From: Geobacter sp. UBA2189
Lineage (GTDB): Bacteria > Desulfobacterota > Desulfuromonadia > Geobacterales > Pseudopelobacteraceae
DNA length: 64,000 nt
Direction of reading: 5' to 3'
NCBI GenBank assembly: GCA_002328035.1
Contig: DCVL01000033.1
Location: forward strand, 39,336-103,335
Shown here: positions 16,878 to 25,781 of the stretch, in pieces
Layout of the letters: every line of letters begins with the position of its first letter
How positions within the stretch are numbered: position 1 is the first letter of the stretch
Translations under genes and position numbers: made by a program
Notes under the pieces: generated by a model
What the model was told of the DNA's origin: nothing
The model's input: the letters and a program-made list of their open reading frames with translations, nothing else
Databases searched by the model: none

Positions 16878-17180
16878 ATGGCACGTATCGCTTTTGAAAA
16901 GATTATGGCTGGGCTGGATGATGCGCTCGCATACGCTGAGGGGGATTCAAGCCGTGGTGTTAACCATCAGGTACAAGTTGCAGACATCAGCATTACCCAC
17001 CTGAGAGAAAAACTTGGCTTGTCTCAGGATCGGTTTGCAGCCCTGTTCGGCTTGAGCACTCGCACGGTACGCAACTGGGAGCAAGGGGTACGCCATCCTG
17101 AAGGTCCGGCAAGAATTCTGCTGCAGGTAATTGACCGTGAGCCTGAAGCAGTAATGAGAGCACTGCACCGGCTAAGCTGA
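16878..17180 (+). CDS. XRE/HigA-type antitoxin (orphaned)
   Basis: A 100-aa helix-turn-helix protein: EKIMAGLDDALAYAEGDSSR, then ITHLREKLGLSQDRFAALFG and LSTRTVRNWEQGVRHPEGPA, a standard XRE fold (about 40-95). This matches NadS/HigA-like antitoxins that follow RelE-type toxins. It starts 3 bases after the toxin remnant and keeps an intact frame and a terminator, so it probably still regulates its promoter or could neutralise related toxins from elsewhere. The ribosome site is weak (GGAGACTGAGAA). Confidence 0.85.
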   Translation: MARIAFEKIMAGLDDALAYAEGDSSRGVNHQVQVADISITHLREKLGLSQDRFAALFGLSTRTVRNWEQGVRHPEGPARILLQVIDREPEAVMRALHRLS

Positions 17181-17197
17181 GACAATAGATAAGCTGA

Positions 17198-17229
17198 AAG
17201 CCTCATACGTAACGGTATGGGGCTTTTTG
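17198..17229 (+). terminator. rho-independent terminator after the antitoxin gene
   Basis: AAGCCTCATAC pairs with GTATGGGGCTT (one mismatch) around a 6-base loop, followed by TTTTTG. It lies 18 bases after the antitoxin stop. Confidence 0.75.
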
Positions 17230-17438
17230 ATTCATCCAATGGTGGGTTGGACAGAGATGAAGCCAGAACCGATCATAGAAATAGACGGCAAAGAAACGGA
17301 TGCCCCTTTTCATGACTTTGTAATGGCGGGGGTGGTGGAGAGCCACTCCTATAGACTCACTGCTCTAATTTCATCATATTAGATAAAAACTAGGGCGCTA
17401 CTTTGCACTTGGTTGCACAAATGTTGGGGTTACCCCAA

Positions 17439-17696
17439 CTACATAAGAAATGCAGCAGCCGTAGTCTGCTCCTCCCCTTTAAGTCGGCTTACTATCAAAT
17501 GCCTCTCTTCTGCAGTTATCAGGGAAGAGAGGTGTTCACGCGCATCTTCGGGACTGCCTGCAATTGCCGTCGCCATCTGTAGCAGTATTTTAAAAGGCAG
17601 ACCTGATCTGTAGCCATCAACCAGCTTGCCGATCTCTGCGTGACGCTGGTCATCATTCCATGATTTGTAAAGGTCTCCGCCAATATTCTCAATCAT
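17439..17696 (-). CDS. small hypothetical protein
   Basis: An 85-aa protein. GAAGGGA lies 7 bases before ATG. The sequence (ENIGGDLYKSWNDDQRHAEI, KLVDGYRSGLPFKILLQMAT, SSLITAEERHLIVSRLKGEE) is mostly helical and soluble. I recognise no family. It follows the FliG-like small gene by 37 bases on the same strand and may be cotranscribed with it. The region just downstream (17231-17438) holds only a doubtful 41-codon frame (17257-17382, plus strand) and no other signal. Confidence 0.5.
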   Translation of the reverse strand: MIENIGGDLYKSWNDDQRHAEIGKLVDGYRSGLPFKILLQMATAIAGSPEDAREHLSSLITAEERHLIVSRLKGEEQTTAAAFLM

Positions 17697-17733
17697 TTGA
17701 AAATCCCTTCATCTCGATTTTATTAAATATTTT

Positions 17734-17952
17734 TTATTTCATTATCCTGGCAAGCATCCGGTCTACCTCTTCAATTACCATAGATGGTATTTGATCTGTT
17801 TCCACTATCCTGTTAACGAGATCGGCCTGAATGAAAGATGGTAAAAGTTTCAGTATCTGACTTGAATGTTCTGAAGACAGACGGGAAAGTGCAACAGCAA
17901 TAGTCTGGGGATGCTCGTTTAGGAGCTCTTTTGCAATGTAACGGTAATCCAC
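17734..17952 (-). CDS. orphan FliG middle-domain-like protein
   Basis: From GTG 17952 (GAGG about 6 bases upstream) the protein is 72 aa: YIAKELLNEHPQTIAVALSR, LSSEHSSQILKLLPSFIQAD, RIVETDQIPSMVIEEVDRML. This aligns end to end with the middle domain of the flagellar switch protein FliG, including the EHPQTIA motif that contacts FliM. The frame is open upstream to ATG 18015, which would add 21 residues of non-FliG sequence inside the 3' end of the neighbouring gene. No FliG N- or C-terminal domain is present. It is either a free-standing domain protein or a gene relic. It lies just downstream of the Omp85-like gene. Confidence 0.65.
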   Translation of the reverse strand: MDYRYIAKELLNEHPQTIAVALSRLSSEHSSQILKLLPSFIQADLVNRIVETDQIPSMVIEEVDRMLARIMK

Positions 17953-17989
17953 GTTTTCCTCAATGTTATCGCAGAGCGAATAGCCCCCG

Positions 17990-19264
17990 TCAGAACGGGT
18001 AGCCCAAACCGACATAGACAGCCGGCCCTTCCTTGCCGAACCCTACATCCACACGGCCAACTATATTAGGACGTACAGTAGCCCTGAAACCTATTCCAGG
18101 GTTAAATTCAAAGTTTGCAGCATTAAGTTTTTCAAAATTTTCCATCACAGCGCCAAGATCAACAAATGGGGCAAGTTCCCAGTCAGCGGTAACATTAAAA
18201 AGTTCCCAGCGAAACAGCCTTATCCGCTCTTCAAGATTTACAAGAAGAAAGCTGTTATCAATAAAGCGATTCCTGCCATATCCCCTAAGGGTATTCTCTC
18301 CACCCAGAATACTCTGCTCAAGAAAAGGTACTTTTCTATTGTCACTGTCTCCAAGCGTTTGATTATACATCGTTCTGAACACCGAAATAAAACGCTTTCC
18401 CTCATCATGTGGTATAAAACCTTTCAATTCAACCTCATAGTGACGGTAGTCCTCAGCTCCACCCAACGCCTTTATTGTAGGTTCGAACGTGATCCTGGCG
18501 TAACCGCCAAACGTCGGAAGGGTCTTACTGTCAAAGGTGCTATAGATGAGGGATATTCGGGGTGCATTTGTTGTAAATCCGTCTACTCCGGGGACATCAG
18601 CAGGATTGAACAGATCGGTTATAAAAGGAACCGTATTCACAGCTCCCCTGCCAATACCAACAGAACGAAAGCGATGGCCTATCTCCAGATAGTATTTCCT
18701 TCCAAGAAACCATGTTGCAGAGATATTGTATGTAATCTCGCGATTTGTATAATTTGTCTCAAGTTCTGAAGGCGTATGGGCATGGAAACCATAGAAACGG
18801 GAAGAGCCATCTGCAAACCAGCCCAGAAAACCCTTAAGCTCCAGTCTGCCATCCATAAAGCTGGTATCTCGAACTCGCGTTTCGTAATCAAAGTTCTTCT
18901 TCTGCGATTGAGAAAGGTTGAATTCAATATTTCGGTCAGGATTGGGGTTTAATGCTCCATATACTGTTCCGGTAAAACCGAAGTTCTCGTTGTAATTAAG
19001 CTGCGGAGCCAGCAGTGAGTACACCTCATCCTTCTGATTGTGAATCAGAAAAGCAGACAGGGCGCCGGCAGTTATCCCTTCGTTCGGCGAGGTAGCAATC
19101 ACCGGCAATGGCACAGTCACTACCTTTACCTTGTCTCCACAGGAGTCGTCAGTCAGTATAGGCAGATTGTCCCTTGGGACAATGGTGGTGCAGCCCGAAA
19201 AAAACACGGGGAATAACAGACACAAGCCTGTAATAATGCTGTATTTTAATACCATTCTTAACAT
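17990..19264 (-). CDS. BamA/Omp85-like outer-membrane beta-barrel protein
   Basis: A 424-aa protein. The N-terminus (FPVFFSGCTTI) suggests a lipoprotein signal with Cys near residue 25. The rest looks like a 16-strand barrel: alternating aromatic strands, the Omp85 signature LGGENTLRGYGRNRF (about 320-335) and a terminal aromatic strand ending VGLGYPF. At this length there is no room for POTRA domains. Similar short 'surface antigen D15' proteins are common in Geobacter-type genomes; substrate unknown. Divergently transcribed from a sensor kinase gene 111 bases away. Confidence 0.85.
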   Translation of the reverse strand: MLRMVLKYSIITGLCLLFPVFFSGCTTIVPRDNLPILTDDSCGDKVKVVTVPLPVIATSPNEGITAGALSAFLIHNQKDEVYSLLAPQLNYNENFGFTGTVYGALNPNPDRNIEFNLSQSQKKNFDYETRVRDTSFMDGRLELKGFLGWFADGSSRFYGFHAHTPSELETNYTNREITYNISATWFLGRKYYLEIGHRFRSVGIGRGAVNTVPFITDLFNPADVPGVDGFTTNAPRISLIYSTFDSKTLPTFGGYARITFEPTIKALGGAEDYRHYEVELKGFIPHDEGKRFISVFRTMYNQTLGDSDNRKVPFLEQSILGGENTLRGYGRNRFIDNSFLLVNLEERIRLFRWELFNVTADWELAPFVDLGAVMENFEKLNAANFEFNPGIGFRATVRPNIVGRVDVGFGKEGPAVYVGLGYPF

Positions 19265-19375
19265 ACTTTTGTTCTACACTGTCTCTGGTAAATCTGTCAA
19301 CGTTTCAGGTTTACATGCTGTTCCGTTTACTGATACTCTTTTGCCAATTCCATCTTCAGAATCGAGTAACTTCAG

Positions 19376-20800
19376 ATGAAGTTAAATGCAAAACTGATAC
19401 TTATAATGCTCTCTCTACTTGTTCTGGCGGTTATTACACTTTTCAGCCTTAACCAGTTTTCTCAAACCGCACTTGTTCAGGAGATTCAGGATAGTTCACA
19501 GGAGATATCAAAGGCTGTACAGCTAAGTATCGCCGACCTCACTTCAGAGGCTGAAAACTCAAGACTCACGGAATTTTACAACAGCGCCCGCCAAAAAGGT
19601 ATCAACGAGATTAACATCATTAACAGTGAAGGTGAAATCATTGATTCCACAAACCCTGAAAAGATTGGAAAGCAGAAGGATCTGAAGAAGCTGGAAAAAG
19701 GGGTCAGATCCGCCCCTCGCAAATCCAGTGGAGCCACCATACTCTCACAGCGACCTTACGATGTAGTTGTGCCGGTAATTGTTGGAGATGAACATCTGGG
19801 ATACGTCCAGGTAAACATGCTTCTCGATAATATACAGAACATACAGCATTCAAACTTTATCAAACGCTTGGCGGCGACGGCAATGGTATTTACCGTTGGT
19901 ATTGCATTTACTATCTTTCTGGCCAGACGCTACACAGCACCTATACATCGTTTGGCTGAGGATTTCAAAAAGGTCTCGGCTGGAGATCTTTCCGTAACCA
20001 TCCCTGTAGAGAGCAATGATGAGATAGGCGAACTTGCAGAGGGATTTAACGAGATGGTTGAAAAGCTGAGAGAAAGGGATCTTCTTGAAAAAAGGCTTTA
20101 TGAGGCCGAACATCTCTCACGGGTGGGACAGCTTGCCGCCGGTATAGCCCATGAGATTCGCAATCCTCTAAATTACATAAGTCTTGCCATTGACCACCTT
20201 AGAAGTGAAGTCGTTGCCCAATGCCCTACACGAGCTGCCGAGATGACTGAACTAACAGAAAAAATCAGGGAAGAGGTAAGGCGGGCAAACTACATGGTAA
20301 TAAACTTCATGAACTATGGCCGTCCTCTAAAGATCAGAAAGAGTCTGGTGAACTATAATGAACTGCTTGAGCGAACACTCTCTGTTCTCAAGGAAAAACT
20401 GAAGGAACAGGGAGCAGATATAGAACTTGACATCAGCCCTGAACTTCCACCTCTGCTACTTGATCCTGAACTGATGAGAAACTGCATAACCAACTTCATA
20501 ACCAACGCAGCGCAGGCGATGCCAGGCGGAGGCAAGATAACCCTGGGCGCTTCACTCGACAGTTCAAGACCAGGAACTGTTCGTCTCACATTTGCGGATC
20601 AGGGGATAGGTATTGCCGAAGATGATTTGGACAAGATTTTCCAACCATACTTCACCACAAAGGACGTAGGCATCGGGTTGGGACTCGCAATAACTGAACG
20701 TATAATAAAAGAACATGGCGGCGAAATCATTGCTGAAAGCCGCCCTGGGCACGGGACTCTCTTTACCGTATATCTACGGATGGAAGAGACAAAGGGGTAA
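19376..20800 (+). CDS. membrane sensor histidine kinase
   Basis: A 474-aa kinase: TM1 (about 7-27), extracytoplasmic sensor region (28-160; no clear family), TM2 (about 162-182), HAMP (about 184-236), HisKA with AAGIAHEIRNPLNYISLAID, and HATPase with NFITNAAQAM (N box), DQGIGIAEDD (G1) and VGIGLGLAITERII (G2). All catalytic motifs are intact. No response regulator gene is adjacent, so it is an orphan kinase. It converges on typA with only 12 bases between stops. Confidence 0.9.
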   Translation: MKLNAKLILIMLSLLVLAVITLFSLNQFSQTALVQEIQDSSQEISKAVQLSIADLTSEAENSRLTEFYNSARQKGINEINIINSEGEIIDSTNPEKIGKQKDLKKLEKGVRSAPRKSSGATILSQRPYDVVVPVIVGDEHLGYVQVNMLLDNIQNIQHSNFIKRLAATAMVFTVGIAFTIFLARRYTAPIHRLAEDFKKVSAGDLSVTIPVESNDEIGELAEGFNEMVEKLRERDLLEKRLYEAEHLSRVGQLAAGIAHEIRNPLNYISLAIDHLRSEVVAQCPTRAAEMTELTEKIREEVRRANYMVINFMNYGRPLKIRKSLVNYNELLERTLSVLKEKLKEQGADIELDISPELPPLLLDPELMRNCITNFITNAAQAMPGGGKITLGASLDSSRPGTVRLTFADQGIGIAEDDLDKIFQPYFTTKDVGIGLGLAITERIIKEHGGEIIAESRPGHGTLFTVYLRMEETKG

Positions 20801-20812
20801 GCGACCTTATCC

Positions 20813-22615
20813 TTATTTATTCTTCTTCTTCCTCTGGTGGGGGTCAAGCTCCTTCTTACGCAGACGTATTGAAACAGGAGTAACCTCAACCAGTTCATCA
20901 TCATCAATAAATTCAAGAGCCTGTTCCAGAGTCATACTCCGAGGTGGAGTCAACTTAATAGCATCATCACTGCCGGAGGCTCTGACGTTTGTCAGCTTCT
21001 TCCCTTTATTGGGGTTAACTTCAAGGTCATTATCACGGGCATGCTCTCCTATGATCATCCCTCCGTAAACCTCAACACCAGCCCCTATGAACAGTGTACC
21101 GCGCGGCTGCAACGCATCCAGTGAATATGCTGTAGTTTCGCCATGCTCCATAGCTATGAGTACGCCGTTCTTCCGTCCCGGGATATCACCGCGGTAAGGG
21201 GCGTATTCATGGAAGGTGTGAGTCATAACAGCAGTACCACGGGTATCTGTCAGAACCTCTCCCCTCAGACCGATAAGACCACGTGCAGGGATTACAAACT
21301 CAAGCCTGACCGTCTCACCCATCGGATGCATTGCAATCATCTCTCCCTTACGCGGCCCCATTTTCTCAATAATAACACCCTGATACTCTGATGCGACATC
21401 TACAACCAGATACTCCATAGGTTCCAGCTTTATACCGTCCTTCTCGCGAACAATAACCTCAGGCTTGGAAACCGCCAGCTCAAAACCCTCACGACGCATA
21501 TTCTCAATCAGAATGGAGAGATGCAGTTCTCCCCTGCCAGAGATCTTGAAGGTGTCTGGAGAATCAGTATCCTCAACACGCAGAGAAACATTGGTTCTAA
21601 GCTCTTTGGTCAAACGCTCACGGATATTTCTTGAAGTAACCCACTTACCCTCTCGTCCAGCAAATGGAGAGGTGTTTACTATAAAGTTCATTGAAAGGGT
21701 CGGCTCATCAATAGAGACATATGGCACGGCCACCGGCTCTTCTGCAGAAGCCAGGGTTTCCCCTATGCTTATCTCATCAAAGCCTGCAACAGTTACAATA
21801 TCTCCGGTACCTGCCTCCTGGATTTCAACCTGTTTCAGCCCCTCATAACCGAGCAGCTTTGTAATTCTGCCACGGGTGACGCTGCCATTCTGCTTTACCA
21901 TCGCTACGGTTTCACCGGCCTTCACCTTGCCGTTGAAGATTCGGCCTGTGGCAATCCTGCCGATATAATCATTATAATCAATATTGGCTATCAGCATCTG
22001 AAACGGGGCATTGGCATCCCCTTTGGGTGGACGCACATTGGATTCAACCACCGCAAAGAGCGGCTCCATGCTGTTTGACTCTACGTTAACATCAAGTTTC
22101 GCAAATCCAAGCTTGGCACTGGTGTAGACAACCGGAAAATCCAGCTGTTCGTCAGAGGCATTAAGCTCGCAGAACAGATCAAAGACCATGTCAAGAACCT
22201 CGTCCGGCCTTGAACCAGGGCGGTCTATCTTGTTTATGACAACTATCGGCTTAAGTCCAAGATCAAGTGATTTTTTCAGGACGAATCGGGTCTGAGGCAT
22301 AGGGCCATCAAGCGCATCCACAAGCAGCAGAACCGAATCCACCATCTTAAGCACACGCTCTACCTCACCACCAAAGTCAGCATGTCCGGGTGTATCCACA
22401 ATGTTAATCTTATAGCGTCCATGATGAATTGAGAGGTTTTTGGCCAATATGGTTATACCACGCTCTTTTTCAAGATCGTTGCTATCCATGACACGTTCTG
22501 TGATAACCTCATGTTCTCTGAACACCCCTGAATGTTTTAGCATGGCATCAACAAGTGTTGTCTTGCCGTGGTCAACGTGAGCAATTATAGCTATGTTTCT
22601 TATGCTTTCCTGCAT
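20813..22615 (-). CDS. typA: ribosome-associated GTPase TypA/BipA
   Basis: A 600-aa translational GTPase. ATG 22615 is chosen (CGAGGAG 9 bases upstream); a TTG at 22633 is in frame but overlaps the ribosome site. G1 [18 protein letters not shown]2 region [19 protein letters not shown]3 [15 protein letters not shown]4 [13 protein letters not shown], then domain II, an EF-G-like domain ([20 protein letters not shown]) and the BipA C-terminal domain ([20 protein letters not shown], ending KRKNK-like basic tail). It acts in ribosome assembly and stress adaptation. It is preceded by a strong terminator hairpin 26 bases before its start. Confidence 0.97.
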   Translation of the reverse strand: MQESIRNIAIIAHVDHGKTTLVDAMLKHSGVFREHEVITERVMDSNDLEKERGITILAKNLSIHHGRYKINIVDTPGHADFGGEVERVLKMVDSVLLLVDALDGPMPQTRFVLKKSLDLGLKPIVVINKIDRPGSRPDEVLDMVFDLFCELNASDEQLDFPVVYTSAKLGFAKLDVNVESNSMEPLFAVVESNVRPPKGDANAPFQMLIANIDYNDYIGRIATGRIFNGKVKAGETVAMVKQNGSVTRGRITKLLGYEGLKQVEIQEAGTGDIVTVAGFDEISIGETLASAEEPVAVPYVSIDEPTLSMNFIVNTSPFAGREGKWVTSRNIRERLTKELRTNVSLRVEDTDSPDTFKISGRGELHLSILIENMRREGFELAVSKPEVIVREKDGIKLEPMEYLVVDVASEYQGVIIEKMGPRKGEMIAMHPMGETVRLEFVIPARGLIGLRGEVLTDTRGTAVMTHTFHEYAPYRGDIPGRKNGVLIAMEHGETTAYSLDALQPRGTLFIGAGVEVYGGMIIGEHARDNDLEVNPNKGKKLTNVRASGSDDAIKLTPPRSMTLEQALEFIDDDELVEVTPVSIRLRKKELDPHQRKKKNK

Positions 22616-22631
22616 TATCTGAACTCCTCGC

Positions 22632-22660
22632 AAAATAAAAGACGGGCCGTTTGGCCCGTC
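22632..22660 (-). terminator. strong hairpin terminator in the typA leader
   Basis: On the minus strand GACGGGCC-AAAC-GGCCCGTC (8 perfect GC-rich pairs) is followed by TTTTATTTT. It ends 17 bases before the typA start codon, so it either ends a short upstream RNA or attenuates typA. Confidence 0.8.
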
Positions 22661-22805
22661 GGATCAGTGGCACTATGGCAGATTTTTAACCTAAGGGCAA
22701 GCTGTTATCCGTTATCGAATTTAACGCAACTTCTGCCTGCCTGTTTAGCTGCATAAATTGGTTGTCAGCCCTGGCAACCTCTCTAAAATTGAGATTGCAG
22801 CCAAA
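22641..22805 (-). ncRNA. candidate structured leader or small RNA upstream of typA
   Basis: A minus-strand -10-like TATAAA near 22811-22816 would start a transcript of about 165 bases ending at the terminator at 22632-22660. Within it GCTGCA pairs with TGCAGC, enclosing a second stem GGTTG/CAACC, and no ORF of note. It may be a typA attenuator or an unrecognised small RNA. Only the terminator is strong; the promoter and boundaries are guesses. Confidence 0.3.
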
Positions 22806-22880
22806 TGAGGCTTTTTATATCATGTTGGCCTAATGGCCAATAAGCTGCCATACTACTTAATAAAACAGGATAAAGCAATA

Positions 22881-24893
22881 ATGCCGCTTTTCAATCTGAC
22901 AACATCATACAGTCCCAGCGGAGATCAGCCCCAGGCCATAAGTGAACTTGTGGATGGGATAGAGCGAGGCGAAAAACATCAGGTGTTGCTGGGTGTAACC
23001 GGTTCCGGCAAGACATTTACCATGGCAAACGTCATAGCTCGTACCGGTCGCCCCTCTCTCGTTCTGGCGCCAAACAAGACCCTTGCCGCCCAGCTCTACG
23101 GAGAGTTTAAAGATCTTTTTCCCGAAAACGCGGTTGAATACTTCGTTTCCTACTATGACTATTATCAGCCGGAGGCCTACCTTCCGAACAGTGATACATT
23201 TATAGAAAAGGACTCGGCAATAAACGACGAGATTGACAAGCTGCGTCACTCCGCCACCCGCTCGCTTCTTACCCGCTCAGATGTTATCATTGTTGCATCC
23301 GTATCCTGTATTTACGGGATAGGCTCGCCGGAGGCCTATCAGGCAATGCATATTTTCTTCCATCAGGGAGATGACTACGGCAGGGACAATCTGCTTAGGA
23401 AGCTTGTCGAGATCCAGTATGAGCGAAATGACACCGATTTTCACCGTGGCACTTTTCGTGTCAGGGGAGATGTTGTTGAAATCTTCCCCGCATATGACAG
23501 TGACAGGGCCTTACGGATAGAGTTTTTTGGAGATGAGGTTGAAGCTATCTCACAGATCGATCCGCTTCGAGGAATTGTCCTCCAAAAACTGTCCAAAGCC
23601 GCAATATTTCCGGCTTCTCACTATGTCTCAACCAAAGAGAACCTGGAAAGGGCAATAGAGCAGATCCGTCTGGATCTGGAAGAGCGGATCCGCTATTTCA
23701 AATCAGATGGAAGAGTTCTGGAGGCTCAGAGGATTGAGCAGAGGACATACTATGACATCGAGATGATGGAGGAGATGGGATTCTGCCAAGGGATAGAGAA
23801 CTATTCCCGCTATCTTGACGGACGCAAGGCAGGTGAAGCCCCTTTTACCCTGATCGATTACTTCCCTGATAATTTTTTGCTGTTTATCGACGAATCACAC
23901 ATAACCAACTCTCAGGTGGGTGGGATGTACCGCGGAGACAGAAGTCGTAAGGAGACCCTGGTTGAGTACGGCTTCCGCCTCCCTGCCGCTCTTGATAACA
24001 GACCGCTGAATTTTCAGGAATTTGAGTCACGGATCAATCAGGTTGTACATCTCTCTGCCACCCCTGCCGATTATGAACTGCAACAGACGGGAGGTATTTT
24101 TGTTGAACAAGTAATACGCCCGACCGGCCTTGTTGATCCTCCGATAGAGGTAAGGCCGGCAACGGCTGGAATTTCCTTAGGCCAGGTAGACGATCTGCTG
24201 CATGAGGTTCGCCTGACAGTTGCCAGAGGGGAACGTGTCCTTGTCACCACCCTTACAAAACGGATGGCGGAAGAGCTGACAAACTACTATCAGGAACTCG
24301 GGGTCAGGGTACGCTATCTGCACTCCGATATTGATACGATAGAGCGGATGCAGATACTCCGTTCGCTTCGGCTGGGTGAGTTTGATCTGCTGGTAGGGAT
24401 AAACCTGCTAAGGGAAGGGCTTGATCTGCCAGAGGTTTCACTGGTTGCGATCCTTGATGCTGACAAGGAAGGTTTTCTGCGCTCTACCCGCTCACTTATT
24501 CAGACCTGTGGCAGGGCAGCCCGCAATGTATCAGGCAGGGTTCTGATGTATGCCGATACGATAACCCGCTCTATGCAGGCCTGCATAGAAGAGACTGAAC
24601 GGCGCAGAAGAAAACAGCTGTCCTACAATAAAGAAAACGGGATTACCCCTGAAACCGTAAAAAAGGGGATGAGAACCATACTCGAATCAATCGCCGAGAA
24701 AGATTATGTAACACCACCAATTGTATCTGATGTTCAGGAAAGATACGGCATAGAACTTAAGGAGATTCCAAGACTTATCAAGAGGACACGCAAAGAGATG
24801 CTTGCAGCCGCAAAAGAACTCGATTTTGAAAGGGCAGCTGAACTGCGGGACAAAATAAAACTGCTTGAGGATGCAGAGCTGAAAATGGGATGA
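22881..24893 (+). CDS. uvrB: excinuclease ABC subunit B
   Basis: A 670-aa protein. ATG 22881 ([20 protein letters not shown]) is the conserved UvrB start and has AGGA 10 bases upstream; an in-frame ATG at 22833 is not needed. Walker [15 protein letters not shown], the damage-probing beta-hairpin ([20 protein letters not shown]), DESH box ([10 protein letters not shown]), helicase motif VI (QTCGRAARN) and the C-terminal UVR domain ([15 protein letters not shown]) are all present. It verifies lesions with UvrA and recruits UvrC in nucleotide excision repair. A strong terminator follows. Confidence 0.98.
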   Translation: MPLFNLTTSYSPSGDQPQAISELVDGIERGEKHQVLLGVTGSGKTFTMANVIARTGRPSLVLAPNKTLAAQLYGEFKDLFPENAVEYFVSYYDYYQPEAYLPNSDTFIEKDSAINDEIDKLRHSATRSLLTRSDVIIVASVSCIYGIGSPEAYQAMHIFFHQGDDYGRDNLLRKLVEIQYERNDTDFHRGTFRVRGDVVEIFPAYDSDRALRIEFFGDEVEAISQIDPLRGIVLQKLSKAAIFPASHYVSTKENLERAIEQIRLDLEERIRYFKSDGRVLEAQRIEQRTYYDIEMMEEMGFCQGIENYSRYLDGRKAGEAPFTLIDYFPDNFLLFIDESHITNSQVGGMYRGDRSRKETLVEYGFRLPAALDNRPLNFQEFESRINQVVHLSATPADYELQQTGGIFVEQVIRPTGLVDPPIEVRPATAGISLGQVDDLLHEVRLTVARGERVLVTTLTKRMAEELTNYYQELGVRVRYLHSDIDTIERMQILRSLRLGEFDLLVGINLLREGLDLPEVSLVAILDADKEGFLRSTRSLIQTCGRAARNVSGRVLMYADTITRSMQACIEETERRRRKQLSYNKENGITPETVKKGMRTILESIAEKDYVTPPIVSDVQERYGIELKEIPRLIKRTRKEMLAAAKELDFERAAELRDKIKLLEDAELKMG

Positions 24894-24933
24894 GTATTGC
24901 CAAAAGGCTGGAAACTGAAATCAGGTTCGCTCC

Positions 24934-24976
24934 AAAAAAACGGGGTGTCTACCATCTGGCAGACACCCCGTTTTTT
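24934..24976 (+). terminator. strong bidirectional terminator between uvrB and a convergent gene
   Basis: AAAAAACGGGGTGTCT pairs with AGACACCCCGTTTTTT around a 10-base loop; runs of A and T on both sides let it serve both strands. It lies 40 bases after uvrB and 22 bases after the end of the convergent 24999-25265 gene. Confidence 0.9.
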
Positions 24977-24998
24977 ATTCAGCACTTGTTGCTCTCAG

Positions 24999-25265
24999 TT
25001 ACTTTTCAGGTATGCTTGAAGCTGCCTCTTTGCTCTTGGCTTCTTCTGAAGCGTTTTTGATCATCCCGTAAAGGCTTATAAGAGCAGGCACAAGCTGGGC
25101 TACAACTACCAGGGCAAGAAATCCTGCAAATGCAAGTACCAGTATACCGCTGTTAAAGGTCAGGCTTGTATCTACATGGTTTGCTGCTGCACCGGAAGCT
25201 ATGGCGGTCGTAAGGCTGGCAAGCAACATGGTTACGGTGGCTGCTATCGTTGATGTAGTTTTCAT
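24999..25265 (-). CDS. small exported membrane protein, unknown function
   Basis: An 88-aa protein with an excellent ribosome site (AAAGGAG 8 bases before ATG). A signal peptide or first hydrophobic segment (1-25, ALTTAIASGAA-like, cleavable after ASGA) is followed by a transmembrane helix (about 40-68; GILVLAFAGFLALVVVAQLV) and a charged Lys/Glu/Ser tail. I recognise no family. It is a single gene with a 500-base AT-rich upstream region and a shared terminator, suggesting independent and perhaps strong expression. Confidence 0.65.
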   Translation of the reverse strand: MKTTSTIAATVTMLLASLTTAIASGAAANHVDTSLTFNSGILVLAFAGFLALVVVAQLVPALISLYGMIKNASEEAKSKEAASSIPEK

Positions 25266-25677
25266 GGTAGTTCTCCTTTACAAGGTTATTTTAGTTGGAT
25301 TCTGGTTTCTTTGATTAACAAACTCTGATTTCAAAATTTCAGGGTTCCTTTTTCTTCTATTTTATTTTCTAAGAGCTTTTGCTTCATCTTCTGATTTACT
25401 AAGTAGCAACTAGGATGCCAAAGCCCAAACAAATCCTTAAACAAGCTTAACTAGCTTATTTAATTAGATTTATTTTGACACAAAGGATACAAACAAAAAT
25501 TAATCTGTATTAAATTTATATGCAGGCTTTTATATCCAAGCAGAGGCAATGCTTGTTAAATAGCTGATATTATAAGATGTATATCCAGCATATTCAGTAA
25601 TGGCATGTATCAAAGCTTTATACAGCACCCCGCCTAAAGCCAGAATCACGCAGAATATTTACACACAATCCGTTTTT
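25266..25677. other. AT-rich intergenic region between divergent genes
   Basis: About 500 bases separate the small membrane protein gene (minus) from hcp (plus). I see no ORF, tRNA or clear repeat; the stretch is unusually AT-rich and must hold two divergent promoters. The only distinct motif is the near-palindrome at 25678-25691, listed separately. Confidence 0.5.
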
Positions 25678-25691
25678 TTGACTTAGGTCAT
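25678..25691 (+). promoter_or_regulatory. candidate HcpR-type (CRP/FNR family) operator
   Basis: TTGACTTAGGTCAT, in which TGAC and GTCA form an imperfect palindrome, lies 90 bases before the hcp start. HcpR, a CRP/FNR-family regulator of nitrosative stress, is known to control hcp in deltaproteobacteria through TTGAC-type palindromes; I recall the motif only approximately, so the assignment is tentative. Confidence 0.4.
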
Positions 25692-25781
25692 GTTTTTTTT
25701 AAGAGGACTGATTTACTCTCCTTTTAAACATAAACCTTAAACGCATCATAAAGATGCAATAAACCAAAGGAGGAATTGATT

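Noticed and set aside
17257..17382. A 41-codon plus-strand frame after the antitoxin terminator.
   Set aside because: No ribosome site and no family; too short to support. Mentioned only as a doubtful frame.
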